Source: Ruminococcus flavefaciens
GTDB taxonomy: Bacteria > Bacillota > Clostridia > Oscillospirales > Ruminococcaceae
Length of the DNA: 64,000 nt
Assembly (NCBI RefSeq): GCF_900108555.1
Contig: NZ_FNWV01000001.1
Coordinates: 572,973 to 636,972, forward strand
Direction: 5' to 3'
Under the pieces are notes generated by a model. The model saw only the letters and a list, made by a program, of their open reading frames with translations, was not told the DNA's origin and searched no databases. Shown here piece by piece: positions 40,770-49,080 of this stretch. Each line of letters opens with the position of its first letter. Within the stretch, counting starts at the first letter, position 1. The position numbers and the translations under genes were made by a program.

Positions 40770-43004
40770 CTATTCATCTTTTCTGCGAGTTTTTACAGCT
40801 ACGGCTGTACCTGTAAATGTCATAAGCGCAGCTGCAAAAACTATAGCTCCGTATGTTTTAGCATAGCCCGTCTGCGGAAGAGTTGATGCAGATGTAGTGG
40901 CAGTTGTCTTTTCTGCCGTAGTCGAAGTAGTTTCCGTTGACGAAGTCGTTACCGTTGTTTCTGTTTCGGTGACAGTCGTTGTCACCGGCGGTTCTGTTAT
41001 ATCATCGGGTTTAGGTATCAGAATGCGTAGAGGTTTTATTAAATCTTCATTATAACTTGCCCAATAATAAAGATTTGCTGGAGCTACAAGATCAACATAT
41101 AATGTTTCATCTTCTAAGAATCCATAATCCTTGACTTCCAGCTGATTAGAAACATCATAACACCATTTTTCAAAAGCATAGTTTACAATTTCAAATACTC
41201 TTATATTACTAAGATCAACAACCCCGTTAGTCGGATAATCAATATCGTCTCTAATTGCCCCTTCACTTGAGTATGCTGCAGTATATGTAGTCTCAAATTT
41301 TACACTTTGAACGGCGTTTGAACCTCTGAAATGCCCATTCTCATCAAAAATAGGTATATCGAGTTCCCAATGGTATCCTGTTTCAAGAGGAATGTCAGAT
41401 CCTGGAAGAATAAAAGATATCGTAGTACTTGTATTAGTTGTATTCAAAGTTGTTTCAGTGGTGGTCGTAGTTGTCGTTGTGGTCGTAGTTGTCGTTGTAG
41501 TCGTCGTTGTCGTTGTAGTGGTGGTCGTAGTTGTAGTCGATGTAGTTGTAGTTGTACTTGTAGTGGTAGTCACGGCGGTAGTTTCAGGCGGTACATCATC
41601 AATAGGCACGAACTTATGTCCCGTTCTCTTTGCCCATTCTTCGACCTTTGATCCGGAATAGCTTATTATGGTAATCCCCGTTAAAAAATCGTCTACTGTA
41701 ATACGTAAATCAGGATTCAGAATAGTTACTTCTTCGATTGAAGTATTTTCAAAAGCAGGATTATTAAAAAATGTAATGTTTTTCGGCAATACTATTTTCT
41801 TTAAGCTTAAACAGCCATAAAAAGTTCCACTGTTTATAGTCCAGCCTGTTGACGGTATATTAATGCTTTCAAGACTTGAACAATAACAAAAATCTCCACC
41901 TCCTAATGCAGTCGTATCAGGCAAATCAACTTTTTTCAGATTTGAGCAATAAGCAAATGTAAATCTTTCAAGTTTTTCTATAGAATCAGGAATTGAAACA
42001 GAAGTTATATCTTTGTTCTCATAAAACGCATAACCTGCTATCATGGTAACACTCTCAGGAATCTCAACATCTCCCGTACATGTTCTTCCATCAAGCAATA
42101 TGTCTTTTTCAATTACAAGTGGGTTTTCTTTGCGTCTTTCTTCTAACCAAAGAGTACCTTCAAAATTATAACCTCCTATGTTTTCCAACGAAGATGATAA
42201 AGTAATATCTTCCAACTTAGCACATCTCTCAAAGACATCGTCCTCTATATACTTTACAGAGTCTGACATTTTCACCTTAGTCAGTTCTGTACAATCTATA
42301 AAAGCAGCACGTTTAATCCTTTCTACCGAATCAGGGATTGTCACTGAAGTAATATCACTTTTCCAAAACGCCGAGTCACCAATTACTCTTACTGTGTCCG
42401 GAATTATAACATCTCCTGAGCATTTTCGACCATCTATAAGAATATCATTTACAATAACAGGTTGTTCTTGTTTCTCAAGCCACGGAGTACCTCTAAATGA
42501 CCAAACGTCAACATCTTTAACCGACGCAGGTATATCTATATTTTCAAGACTTGTACAATTGTCAAAAGCATCCGTCATTTCCGTTAAAGAATCAGGGAGA
42601 TTTACCTTAGAAAGCTTTGTACAGTTCACAAAACCTTGTGTAATCTTTTTTACACCTTCTCCAATAAAAACTTCCGTAAGCTCAGGATAATCACGAAATC
42701 CATTAATAGCTGTAATACCTTCTTTAAAAATGATTTTTTTCACTTTATCCTTATAGATCAGCCATGGGGAAGACTCATTATTCATCACAATAAAATAATT
42801 TCTTTTAGCTTCAAAAACAAGTGTTTCTCCATCAAACGACCACATGATACCGTCGTACACTCCCCCTACAGGCTCTGTAAAAGCAGTTTCTTCTGTAACG
42901 GCATCTTCAGCACCTGCGGTCATTGCTGTTGTTACAGAAAGCGGCATTGTTACCATTAAACCTGACATTATCAAAGCCATAACTCGTTTAGTCCATTTTT
43001 TCAT
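40770..43004 (-). CDS. BspA-type leucine-rich-repeat surface protein with sortase signal
   Basis: The 744-residue exported protein has a signal peptide (ending near TAGAEDA), about 12 LRR_5-type repeats (units such as IPDSVERIKRAAFIDCTELTKV) to about residue 450, and a run of some 45 threonines with few Ser/Glu. A second domain of about 150 residues follows, then another Thr/Glu linker. The end is LPQTG at 709-713, a hydrophobic segment and TRRKDE, a cell-wall sorting signal. The ATG at 43004 follows AAAGGG by eight bases. Codon use looks more AT-rich than neighbours. Adhesion is the likely role. Confidence 0.9.
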   Translation of the reverse strand: MKKWTKRVMALIMSGLMVTMPLSVTTAMTAGAEDAVTEETAFTEPVGGVYDGIMWSFDGETLVFEAKRNYFIVMNNESSPWLIYKDKVKKIIFKEGITAINGFRDYPELTEVFIGEGVKKITQGFVNCTKLSKVNLPDSLTEMTDAFDNCTSLENIDIPASVKDVDVWSFRGTPWLEKQEQPVIVNDILIDGRKCSGDVIIPDTVRVIGDSAFWKSDITSVTIPDSVERIKRAAFIDCTELTKVKMSDSVKYIEDDVFERCAKLEDITLSSSLENIGGYNFEGTLWLEERRKENPLVIEKDILLDGRTCTGDVEIPESVTMIAGYAFYENKDITSVSIPDSIEKLERFTFAYCSNLKKVDLPDTTALGGGDFCYCSSLESINIPSTGWTINSGTFYGCLSLKKIVLPKNITFFNNPAFENTSIEEVTILNPDLRITVDDFLTGITIISYSGSKVEEWAKRTGHKFVPIDDVPPETTAVTTTTSTTTTTSTTTTTTTTTTTTTTTTTTTTTTTTTTTETTLNTTNTSTTISFILPGSDIPLETGYHWELDIPIFDENGHFRGSNAVQSVKFETTYTAAYSSEGAIRDDIDYPTNGVVDLSNIRVFEIVNYAFEKWCYDVSNQLEVKDYGFLEDETLYVDLVAPANLYYWASYNEDLIKPLRILIPKPDDITEPPVTTTVTETETTVTTSSTETTSTTAEKTTATTSASTLPQTGYAKTYGAIVFAAALMTFTGTAVAVKTRRKDE
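41455..41580 (-). repeat. Threonine-codon repeat inside the LRR gene
   Basis: A run of ACN codons, seen on the plus strand as GTNGTNGT repeats, encodes the polythreonine linker. Codons vary, so it is not a simple microsatellite, but it may still vary in length between strains. Confidence 0.8.
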
Positions 43005-43037
43005 GCATATCACCCTTTCACTCAGAGCATTAATATA

Positions 43038-43077
43038 TTATGATATGATCCATGTAAAAATATGATCTATATCATAA
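43038..43077. promoter_or_regulatory. Inverted repeat upstream of the LRR gene
   Basis: Arms TTATGATATGATC (43038-43050) and GATCTATATCATAA (43064-43077) are complementary except for one base and surround a 13-base spacer. It lies 35-70 bases before the gene and overlaps the only likely promoter zone (CATAAT on the minus strand). A regulator binding site or RNA leader hairpin are both possible. Confidence 0.5.
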
Positions 43078-43232
43078 TCCAATCATACCTCATACTTAAT
43101 ATTTTGTCAATATCTGCAATATATTGTTTACATATTATATTCTATATGCACAATTTCAGCATTGAAATATAGTAATAATGAGGTAATAATCAGCCATTCT
43201 TTTGGCAATATCATCAGGCTCAAATACATCAA

Positions 43233-43262
43233 TGAATAATCTTTCAAACACTGCACAAAATA
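43233..43262 (+). promoter_or_regulatory. Candidate sigma-G/sigma-F promoter of spoVT
   Basis: TGAATA (43233-43238) and CAAAATA (43256-43262), spacer 17, compared with the sigma-G consensus TGAATA and CATACTA. This fits the known forespore expression of spoVT. The -10 matches at five of seven positions. Confidence 0.5.
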
Positions 43263-43292
43263 TTCCCACAAACTTTTTTCGGAGGTTTTATT

Positions 43293-43835
43293 ATGAAAGC
43301 AACAGGTATCGTAAGAAGAATAGATGATTTAGGCAGAGTCGTCATTCCAAAGGAAATACGGCGCACCATGCGTATACGCGAGGGCGACCCGCTTGAAATA
43401 TACACAAACAGCGAAGGCGAAGTCATATTCCGCAAGTATTCTGCGGTAAGCGAAATGAGCGAAAATGCAGGATATGTTGCGGATATCATGCATAAGATAG
43501 CAGGCTGTCCCGTTATCATATTCGACAAGGATCACGTAGTTGCCACCGCAGGCGTACCGCGAAAGGAATTTGCTGAAAGACGGGTAACAGGTCAGCTTGA
43601 AGAGCTTATGGAGAACCGCGGACAATTCTTCTGTCCTGACGGAAGTACAAACAATTTCTTCCCTGCCGAGGGAGTCAGCAGGACTGCCATTGCAGCATTG
43701 CCTATCATTACAGCAGGCGATGTTTCGGGAGCTGTGGCATTTCTCACAAGTGAGAAATGCAAAGAAGTAACCGATCTGCAAAAGAGTCTTATAAACGCTT
43801 CCGCGCAGTTCCTCGCACGGCAGATAGAAGGATAA
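43293..43835 (+). CDS. spoVT: Stage V sporulation protein T
   Basis: SpoVT is an AbrB-type regulator of sigma-G genes in the forespore. The 180-residue protein has an N-terminal AbrB swapped-hairpin domain (MKATGIVRRIDDLGRVVIPKE...DPLEIY) and a C-terminal GAF-like domain from about residue 55. Length and order match SpoVT rather than short AbrB. GGAGG lies 8 bases ahead of the ATG. It is monocistronic, with a hairpin after its stop. Presence of spoVT suggests the organism, or its recent ancestor, makes spores. Confidence 0.93.
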   Translation: MKATGIVRRIDDLGRVVIPKEIRRTMRIREGDPLEIYTNSEGEVIFRKYSAVSEMSENAGYVADIMHKIAGCPVIIFDKDHVVATAGVPRKEFAERRVTGQLEELMENRGQFFCPDGSTNNFFPAEGVSRTAIAALPIITAGDVSGAVAFLTSEKCKEVTDLQKSLINASAQFLARQIEG

Positions 43836-43842
43836 AGAAAAA

Positions 43843-43875
43843 CAGCCAACGGTGATATTTTATCACTGTTGGCTG
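43843..43875. terminator. Bidirectional terminator, spoVT / secreted hydrolase
   Basis: Stem CAGCCAACGGTGATA / TATCACTGTTGGCTG (one G-T pair), loop TTT, between convergent genes. Confidence 0.85.
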
Positions 43876-43920
43876 CTTTAGCAGTTTCTTTGCTGTTCAT
43901 CAGCCTGAAAAGCTCATTTT

Positions 43921-44757
43921 CTATATGCGTTTTGAAGCAACATTTGACCATGCAGGATCATTAAAAAGCTCTCCGCCGTAACGGAATGCTTGCTTGCTGC
44001 CGTTCTTCAGATATGCGTCAAACCACTTTACGGCATACTTACTGTATACAGAAGGATCACTGCACACTGTTGTATGGATACCGCTTCTGACATTAGCATA
44101 GACAGCAGGTGCTTTGCAGGCGTTATAGGCAGGCTTGACATACAGCCATGACGGAACTATCAGATCTCTGTCTCCCGTTGCAAAGAACGTGGGAACACTC
44201 AGATCAGCAGCACTGGATCTGCTTGAATTTCCTGCGATAGAGAACACACAATCCACACGGTCGTCCAGATTTGCACAGTTAACACTGCTCATTCCGCCCT
44301 GAGAATGTCCCATTACGCCGACATGATCTTCGTCGATCTTACCGTAGAATACACTGGCAGGATCATTATCTTCTGCAAGGATAAAGTCGATAGACCCCTT
44401 TTGTTCCTGACCGTTTCCTGCAAACAGCTCAGTATTTGCTACAACGATATACCCTTCGGCTGCGACCTGACTGAGAAATTCGTAATACATTGCAGGAGCA
44501 CACATCGTTCCGTTTGCCCATACGATAACGGGAAGTTCCTGATCGCTCGTCAGCATGGACTCAGGGAACCACATCATGTTGCCCTTGTTTAGTGTTGACA
44601 TATTTGCTGTACAAACAACACCGTTTTCATCTGTTACATAATACGAACCATACGGTGATTGCTCTGCATTTGCTATTACAGCAGAAGCTGCTGTCGGCAC
44701 ACACATGAACGCAGCCGCAAATACAGCAATAATTCGCTTTTTCAATTCCTTTTTCAT
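43921..44757 (-). CDS. Secreted alpha/beta hydrolase (dienelactone/cutinase-like)
   Basis: The 278-residue protein has a signal peptide (KRIIAVFAAAFMCVPTAASA) and an alpha/beta-hydrolase domain with nucleophile Ser152 in GHSQGG, an acid near ATGDRDLIVP (196-198) and His228 in SGIHTTV. The VWANGTMCAPAMYYEFLSQVA segment supplies the oxyanion region. The family includes dienelactone hydrolases, chlorophyllases and polyester hydrolases; the substrate is unknown, perhaps an esterified plant polymer. The ribosome site AAAGGCAGG is somewhat far (about 14 bases) from the ATG. Confidence 0.82.
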   Translation of the reverse strand: MKKELKKRIIAVFAAAFMCVPTAASAVIANAEQSPYGSYYVTDENGVVCTANMSTLNKGNMMWFPESMLTSDQELPVIVWANGTMCAPAMYYEFLSQVAAEGYIVVANTELFAGNGQEQKGSIDFILAEDNDPASVFYGKIDEDHVGVMGHSQGGMSSVNCANLDDRVDCVFSIAGNSSRSSAADLSVPTFFATGDRDLIVPSWLYVKPAYNACKAPAVYANVRSGIHTTVCSDPSVYSKYAVKWFDAYLKNGSKQAFRYGGELFNDPAWSNVASKRI

Positions 44758-44917
44758 GATAAACTATGATACCTGCCTTTCGTTATAAAATATCTATACC
44801 GCTTATGAAAGAGAAGCCATGACTGAATCGTTCTTTAAGAAACGAGCCTGCTGCTCCCCTGTCATAAATGATAAGCTATGATCTGTACTGCTTTTATTAT
44901 CAGCAACGATTTATATA

Positions 44918-44946
44918 ATAATATCATAATCATTGCACAATGTCAA
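44918..44946 (-). promoter_or_regulatory. Promoter of the secreted hydrolase gene
   Basis: TTGACA (44941-44946) and TATTAT (44918-44923) on the minus strand, spacer 17, extended -10 TG. The leader is about 150 bases with a small TCGTTTCTTAAAGAACGA hairpin; nothing else is evident in 44758-45029. Confidence 0.75.
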
Positions 44947-45029
44947 TATAATATAGATAAATACACAAATAATTCATAATCAAAACGGAAAGCTGTCATG
45001 CTCCGTATGTATTTCAGATATCATGCAAA

Positions 45030-45054
45030 AAGCTCCCTGAAAAACAGGGAGCTT
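45030..45054 (-). terminator. Terminator of the NSS transporter gene
   Basis: Perfect stem AAGCTCCCTG / CAGGGAGCTT, loop 5, T-run on the minus strand. Confidence 0.9.
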
Positions 45055-45058
45055 ATCA

Positions 45059-46459
45059 TTATATATCCGTGACAAATGGTGTTAAGAGTATCATAAGCAT
45101 ACAGATCGGGCAGATGCACTTTATCATAACATTGTAGAGTATCTTTGAGCGGAAACGCTTTTCGCCTATCATTACCTCTTCTTCTATGTATTTTGTCTTT
45201 ACTACATAACCTATGAGTATGCAGGTAAGGAAAGCAAGTACAGGCATCATTATATTGTTTGTGATGAAATCGAAGAAATCGAGTATCTGCATTCCGAAGA
45301 TCTTTATTTCAGACCATGCGCTGTAGCCCAGTACCGAGAGCATACCGAGTATGAATGTAACAAAGATTACTATGACGCAGCTCTTTGTACGGCTGAAACC
45401 GAATTTCTCCATAACAACTGCTGTAACTGTCTCCATAAGTGATATAGATGAGGTAAGTGCGGCAAGAGTTACAAGTATGAAAAATGCTGCACCGATGAAT
45501 TGTCCCGCAGGCATTGCTGCGAATACCTTTGGAAGCGTGTTGAACATAAGTCCCGGACCTGCATTGAGTGAAGTCCTGTCGCCGCCCGAGAAGATAAACA
45601 CCGCAGGAACGATTATCATACCTGCAAGTACAGCGACAACAGTGTCGAATATCTCTATCTGACGCACAGAGCTTTCAAGCGAGTCCTCTTTTCGCATATA
45701 AGAGCCGTATGTGACCATGATACCCATTGCTATTGACATTGAGTAGAAAAGCTGTCCGCAGGCTGCCGCTATAGTCTGTAAGAATTTTGCAGGTGTGAAG
45801 CCATTAATATCGGGAAGCAGATAATACTTGAGACCTTCGCCTGCACCGTCAAGAGTAAGGGTGTAAACCGCTATACCTACGATAAGCAGGAGCAGCACAG
45901 GCATGAGGAACTTGCTTACCTTTTCGATGCCCTTTTCAACTCCGAGGAATACCGCAACAGATGTGAGCAGCAGGAATACTATGAAGAATACCGTGGGCTG
46001 TGTGAAATGGCTTATAAAGTTGCTGAAGAACGGGACGCTCTCTCCCGATGCCGTTATGTATTCGGCTGTTGAAGCCTCTTCGCCGCCGCCTGTAATGAAT
46101 ACAGACATATATTTCAGTACCCAGCCGCCTATAACGCAGTAATACGGCAGGATAAGCGCAGGTATCACAGCTGCAAGAAGTCCCAGAGGTGAGAAACGCT
46201 TGTCCACAGCCTTGTACGCGCCGATAACGCTTTTGCCTGTTCTTCTGCCGATAGCTATTTCGGTTAGCATGAGTGCAAAGCCGAAGGTTATGGCAAATAC
46301 GATATACACAAGCAGAAATACTCCGCCGCCGTATTTAGCGGCAAGATACGGGAAACGCCAGATGTTTCCGAGTCCGACTGCCGAACCTGCCGCAGCAAGT
46401 ATAAATCCTATCCTTGAACCGAAACCGCCTCTTTCGGAAGCCTTTTCATTGTTTTTCAT
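45059..46459 (-). CDS. Sodium:neurotransmitter symporter (NSS) family transporter
   Basis: This 466-residue LeuT-fold transporter has about 11 membrane segments. The conserved N-terminal segment GSRIGFILAAAGSAVGLGNIWRFPYLAAKYGGG carries the sodium-site and unwound-helix residues, and IMVTYGSYMRKE the scaffold motif. NSS members take up amino acids such as Tyr, Trp, Leu or Ala with sodium. ATG 46459 lies eight bases after AGGA; the ATG at 46465 is too near. It is monocistronic, and the substrate cannot be told from sequence. Confidence 0.93.
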   Translation of the reverse strand: MKNNEKASERGGFGSRIGFILAAAGSAVGLGNIWRFPYLAAKYGGGVFLLVYIVFAITFGFALMLTEIAIGRRTGKSVIGAYKAVDKRFSPLGLLAAVIPALILPYYCVIGGWVLKYMSVFITGGGEEASTAEYITASGESVPFFSNFISHFTQPTVFFIVFLLLTSVAVFLGVEKGIEKVSKFLMPVLLLLIVGIAVYTLTLDGAGEGLKYYLLPDINGFTPAKFLQTIAAACGQLFYSMSIAMGIMVTYGSYMRKEDSLESSVRQIEIFDTVVAVLAGMIIVPAVFIFSGGDRTSLNAGPGLMFNTLPKVFAAMPAGQFIGAAFFILVTLAALTSSISLMETVTAVVMEKFGFSRTKSCVIVIFVTFILGMLSVLGYSAWSEIKIFGMQILDFFDFITNNIMMPVLAFLTCILIGYVVKTKYIEEEVMIGEKRFRSKILYNVMIKCICPICMLMILLTPFVTDI

Positions 46460-46498
46460 AAGCATTGTCCTTTCAGTATCATTTAATAATGCAATTAT

Positions 46499-46527
46499 AT
46501 TATATCATCTTAATGCAGGGAGATCAA
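46499..46527 (-). promoter_or_regulatory. NSS transporter promoter
   Basis: TTGATC (46522-46527) and TATAAT (46499-46504) on the minus strand, spacer 17, extended -10 TG. Confidence 0.7.
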
Positions 46528-46562
46528 TTAAGTAAGCTGAATAAAAGGGCTGTAATATAAGT

Positions 46563-46870
46563 GCTGTGCTTATACAGAAGTTTTACGTGAGCCATTGAGG
46601 AAAAACCTTTTGAAAAAGGGTTCTTCCTCAAACTCCTTTCCTAAAACTTTCGTTTTTGTTTTTTCCTTTATAGGGCGCGACCTGAATACTTGCAGGTCTT
46701 TTTTTCTCGTACGCGCCCTATAAAGGAAAAAAACAGATAAAAGTCTTTGGAAGGGGGTACGGGGGTGACTCCCCGCAGTGCGGGGAGATGTCACGCAGTG
46801 ACAGAGGGGCGCGCCTCCGTCAGAGGAACCTTTCCTCAGAAAGGTTTCCCCCGATAATTCCATGTAAAGT
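46563..46870. repeat. Large intergenic nested-palindrome element
   Basis: About 300 bases between ktrA and the NSS promoter, made of palindromes: a 19-base perfect inverted repeat TTTTCCTTTATAGGGCGCG / complement (46661-46679 with 46712-46730) with inner ACCTG/CAGGT, then CTCCCCGC/GCGGGGAG (about 46771-46787), TGTCACG/GTGACA, and AACCTTTC/GAAAGGTT (about 46829-46846). The left part GAGGAAAAACC...GGTTCTTCCTC is another hairpin. A frame of about 97 codons crosses it but lacks a ribosome site and protein-like composition. I do not recognise a transposase or known attachment site. Confidence 0.7.
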
Positions 46871-46892
46871 TTCTATATGAGTATAACACTTA

Positions 46893-47531
46893 TCAGAACG
46901 CCTTTTGGATATCCTTTATATTGCCGAGAAGAAGCATTGCATCTTCTGTATCCAGCAGCATATCAGGCATAGGCAGCACCAGCTGGTCTTTTTTCCTTAC
47001 TGCGATCACGTTCAGATTGTGCTTCTTGCGTATATCCAGCTCGGCTATGGTCTTATTATTCCATATCTTTGGTACGCGGACTTCATAAATATTCAGGTCA
47101 CGGTCAAGCTGGAACACATCGAGGATATCATCGGAAGCTTCCTTGGTCGCAAGTCTGACGGCAGTCTGTTTCTCGGGATATACCGTTTCGTCAGCTCCGT
47201 TGCGAAGCAGGAATTTCTCCTGTACATCGTTCTGAGCACGGGAAATGACCTTTTTAGCTCCTAAGTCTTTCAGCAAAGCTGTAGTTTCAAGTGAGTCCTG
47301 AAAGCTGTCGCTTATAGTGACGATACATACGTCAAAATCAGGTATACCGAGAGAACGCATAAACTCCGCATTGGTGCTGTCGCCTATCTGAGCATTTGTA
47401 ACTAAAGGCAGTATCGCGTTTATACGCTCTTCTTCGCTGTCAACTGCCATTATCTCACATCTGAGCTGTGACATACGGTCTGCTATATGTATTCCGAACT
47501 GACCTGCGCCGATTATTAAAACTGATTTCAT
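46893..47531 (-). CDS. ktrA: Potassium uptake regulator (KtrA/TrkA)
   Basis: The 212-residue RCK protein is the cytosolic gate of a potassium uptake system. An N-terminal Rossmann fold (VLIIGAGQFGIHIADRM, acidic residue at VDSEE) binds ATP/ADP or NAD; a C-terminal RCK_C/TrkA_C domain from about residue 140 can bind c-di-AMP in relatives. GGAG is 10 bases ahead of the ATG. It follows ktrB by 21 bases and is co-transcribed with it. Confidence 0.92.
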   Translation of the reverse strand: MKSVLIIGAGQFGIHIADRMSQLRCEIMAVDSEEERINAILPLVTNAQIGDSTNAEFMRSLGIPDFDVCIVTISDSFQDSLETTALLKDLGAKKVISRAQNDVQEKFLLRNGADETVYPEKQTAVRLATKEASDDILDVFQLDRDLNIYEVRVPKIWNNKTIAELDIRKKHNLNVIAVRKKDQLVLPMPDMLLDTEDAMLLLGNIKDIQKAF

Positions 47532-47552
47532 AATTTTACTCCTTTGTATCCA

Positions 47553-48887
47553 TTATCCTACTGTGACTTTTTCCTGTGGAAGTCTCGAGACTTCGTTATT
47601 TGATGCGAATGCAGCATATATCAGTGTAAGACCGCCGACTCTTCCCGCAAACATAAGTATCATAAGAATAATATGTGACGGCAGAGAAAGCGAGGTCGTT
47701 ATGCCAAGAGTTACTCCCGCAGTTCCCAGTGCAGAACCTGTTTCAAACAAACAGCTCATAAGGGGCAGTGACTCTATAAGACTTACCGCAATACCTGTCG
47801 AGAGGAAGAGTGTGGTATACATGAACAGTATAGCTCCTGCTGTACGTATTATATCCTCGGAAACACGCCTGTTAAAGCACTCTACATCGTTCTTTCGCTT
47901 GAATACGCTTAATGCGGCAAGGAACAGTACGGCTACCGTAGAGGTCTTCATACCTCCTGCCGTTGAACCCGAACAGCCGCCTATAAGCATAAGTACGGTC
48001 ATAAGCATGGCACAAGGTTCACGCATCTGTGAAAGGTCGGCTGTGTTGAAGCCTGCCGTTCGTGCAGTTACTGACTGGAAAAACGAATGGAGCACACGCT
48101 CCTTGAAAGACTCAGCCGAATACTCTGCAAAGAAGAAAAATACAGCAGGCAGAAGTATGAGCAGTCCCGATGTTACAAGAACTATCTTTGTCTGTAAACG
48201 GTACTTATTGAAATGACAGCGGTGCTGAATTATATCGTCCCATGTAAGGAAGCCGATACCGCCTGTTATTATAAGAAGCATGACGACGATATTCACATAT
48301 ATATTGCCCCCGTATGAGGTCAGTGACGAGAAAGGCTCTCTGACTCCCATAAGGTCAAATCCTGCATTGCAGAACGCCGATACCGAATGAAACAGCGAAT
48401 ACCAGATGCCTTTTACAGCTCCGAAATCACGGCAGAATACGGGATATAGCAGTACCGCGCCTGTAAGCTCGAAGAGTGCAGTCATTTTCAGAATGAATTT
48501 TGTGAGACTGAGGATACCGCCCACCTGCGGTGCTGAAATAGAGTCCTGCATCATACCGCGGAAGCCAAGCCCTATCTTCCTGCCCGAAAGCCTTGTTATC
48601 ATCAGACCTATGGTAATAACTCCCATGCCGCCTATCTGAATAAGTGCAAGTATCACAGCCTGACCGAATAAAGACCAGTGAGTTGCCGTATCCTTAACTA
48701 TCAGACCTGTAACGCATGAAGCAGAAACTGCTGTGAACAGCGTGTCCTTAAAAGGGGTGACACTGCGGCTTTGTGATGATATGGGGAGCATGAGCAGAAG
48801 AGCTCCCGTAAGTATGAGTATAATAAATCCAACGCTTATTACTCTGAATGAATTGTGATTGTTTTTCTTTTTCTTATCCTTTTTCAT
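47553..48887 (-). CDS. ktrB: Potassium transporter subunit (KtrB/TrkH family)
   Basis: This 444-residue protein has the four M1-P-M2 repeats of the superfamily of K transporters, with pore signatures such as SASCVTGLIVKDT, SAFCNAGFDLMG, ARTAGFNTADL and GSALGTAGVTLG. Length and the Firmicute context favour KtrB over TrkH. It is a Na-dependent K uptake channel-like subunit that works with KtrA. GGAG lies 7 bases ahead of the ATG. It is the first gene of the pair. Confidence 0.93.
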   Translation of the reverse strand: MKKDKKKKNNHNSFRVISVGFIILILTGALLLMLPISSQSRSVTPFKDTLFTAVSASCVTGLIVKDTATHWSLFGQAVILALIQIGGMGVITIGLMITRLSGRKIGLGFRGMMQDSISAPQVGGILSLTKFILKMTALFELTGAVLLYPVFCRDFGAVKGIWYSLFHSVSAFCNAGFDLMGVREPFSSLTSYGGNIYVNIVVMLLIITGGIGFLTWDDIIQHRCHFNKYRLQTKIVLVTSGLLILLPAVFFFFAEYSAESFKERVLHSFFQSVTARTAGFNTADLSQMREPCAMLMTVLMLIGGCSGSTAGGMKTSTVAVLFLAALSVFKRKNDVECFNRRVSEDIIRTAGAILFMYTTLFLSTGIAVSLIESLPLMSCLFETGSALGTAGVTLGITTSLSLPSHIILMILMFAGRVGGLTLIYAAFASNNEVSRLPQEKVTVG

Positions 48888-49046
48888 ATGGTATCTCCGA
48901 ATGATGAGCGAATAATATTCAATGTGTTATCAAACAACTCATATATTATAACACACAACGATAGATTATGCAATCCTGATATGCAAAAACAATACATTCC
49001 CACTCGGCTATTTTGCCACTAATGTCACCCGTGGTATAAAACAAAA

Positions 49047-49075
49047 AGTATTCCCTCCATAGCAGAGAGAATACT
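49047..49075 (-). terminator. uvrA terminator
   Basis: Stem AGTATTC / GAATACT with adjacent CTC/GAG pairs and a T-run on the minus strand. Confidence 0.8.
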
Positions 49076-49080
49076 CCTTT

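Noticed and set aside
41331..41661. Cys/Arg/Ser-rich and polyvaline frames opposite the LRR gene
   Set aside because: They are the reverse reading of the threonine-codon run and carry no start signal.
46570..46863. A 97-codon frame on the minus strand in the nested-palindrome island
   Set aside because: It has no ribosome site, low-complexity Arg/Ser/Lys composition, and runs through inverted repeats.
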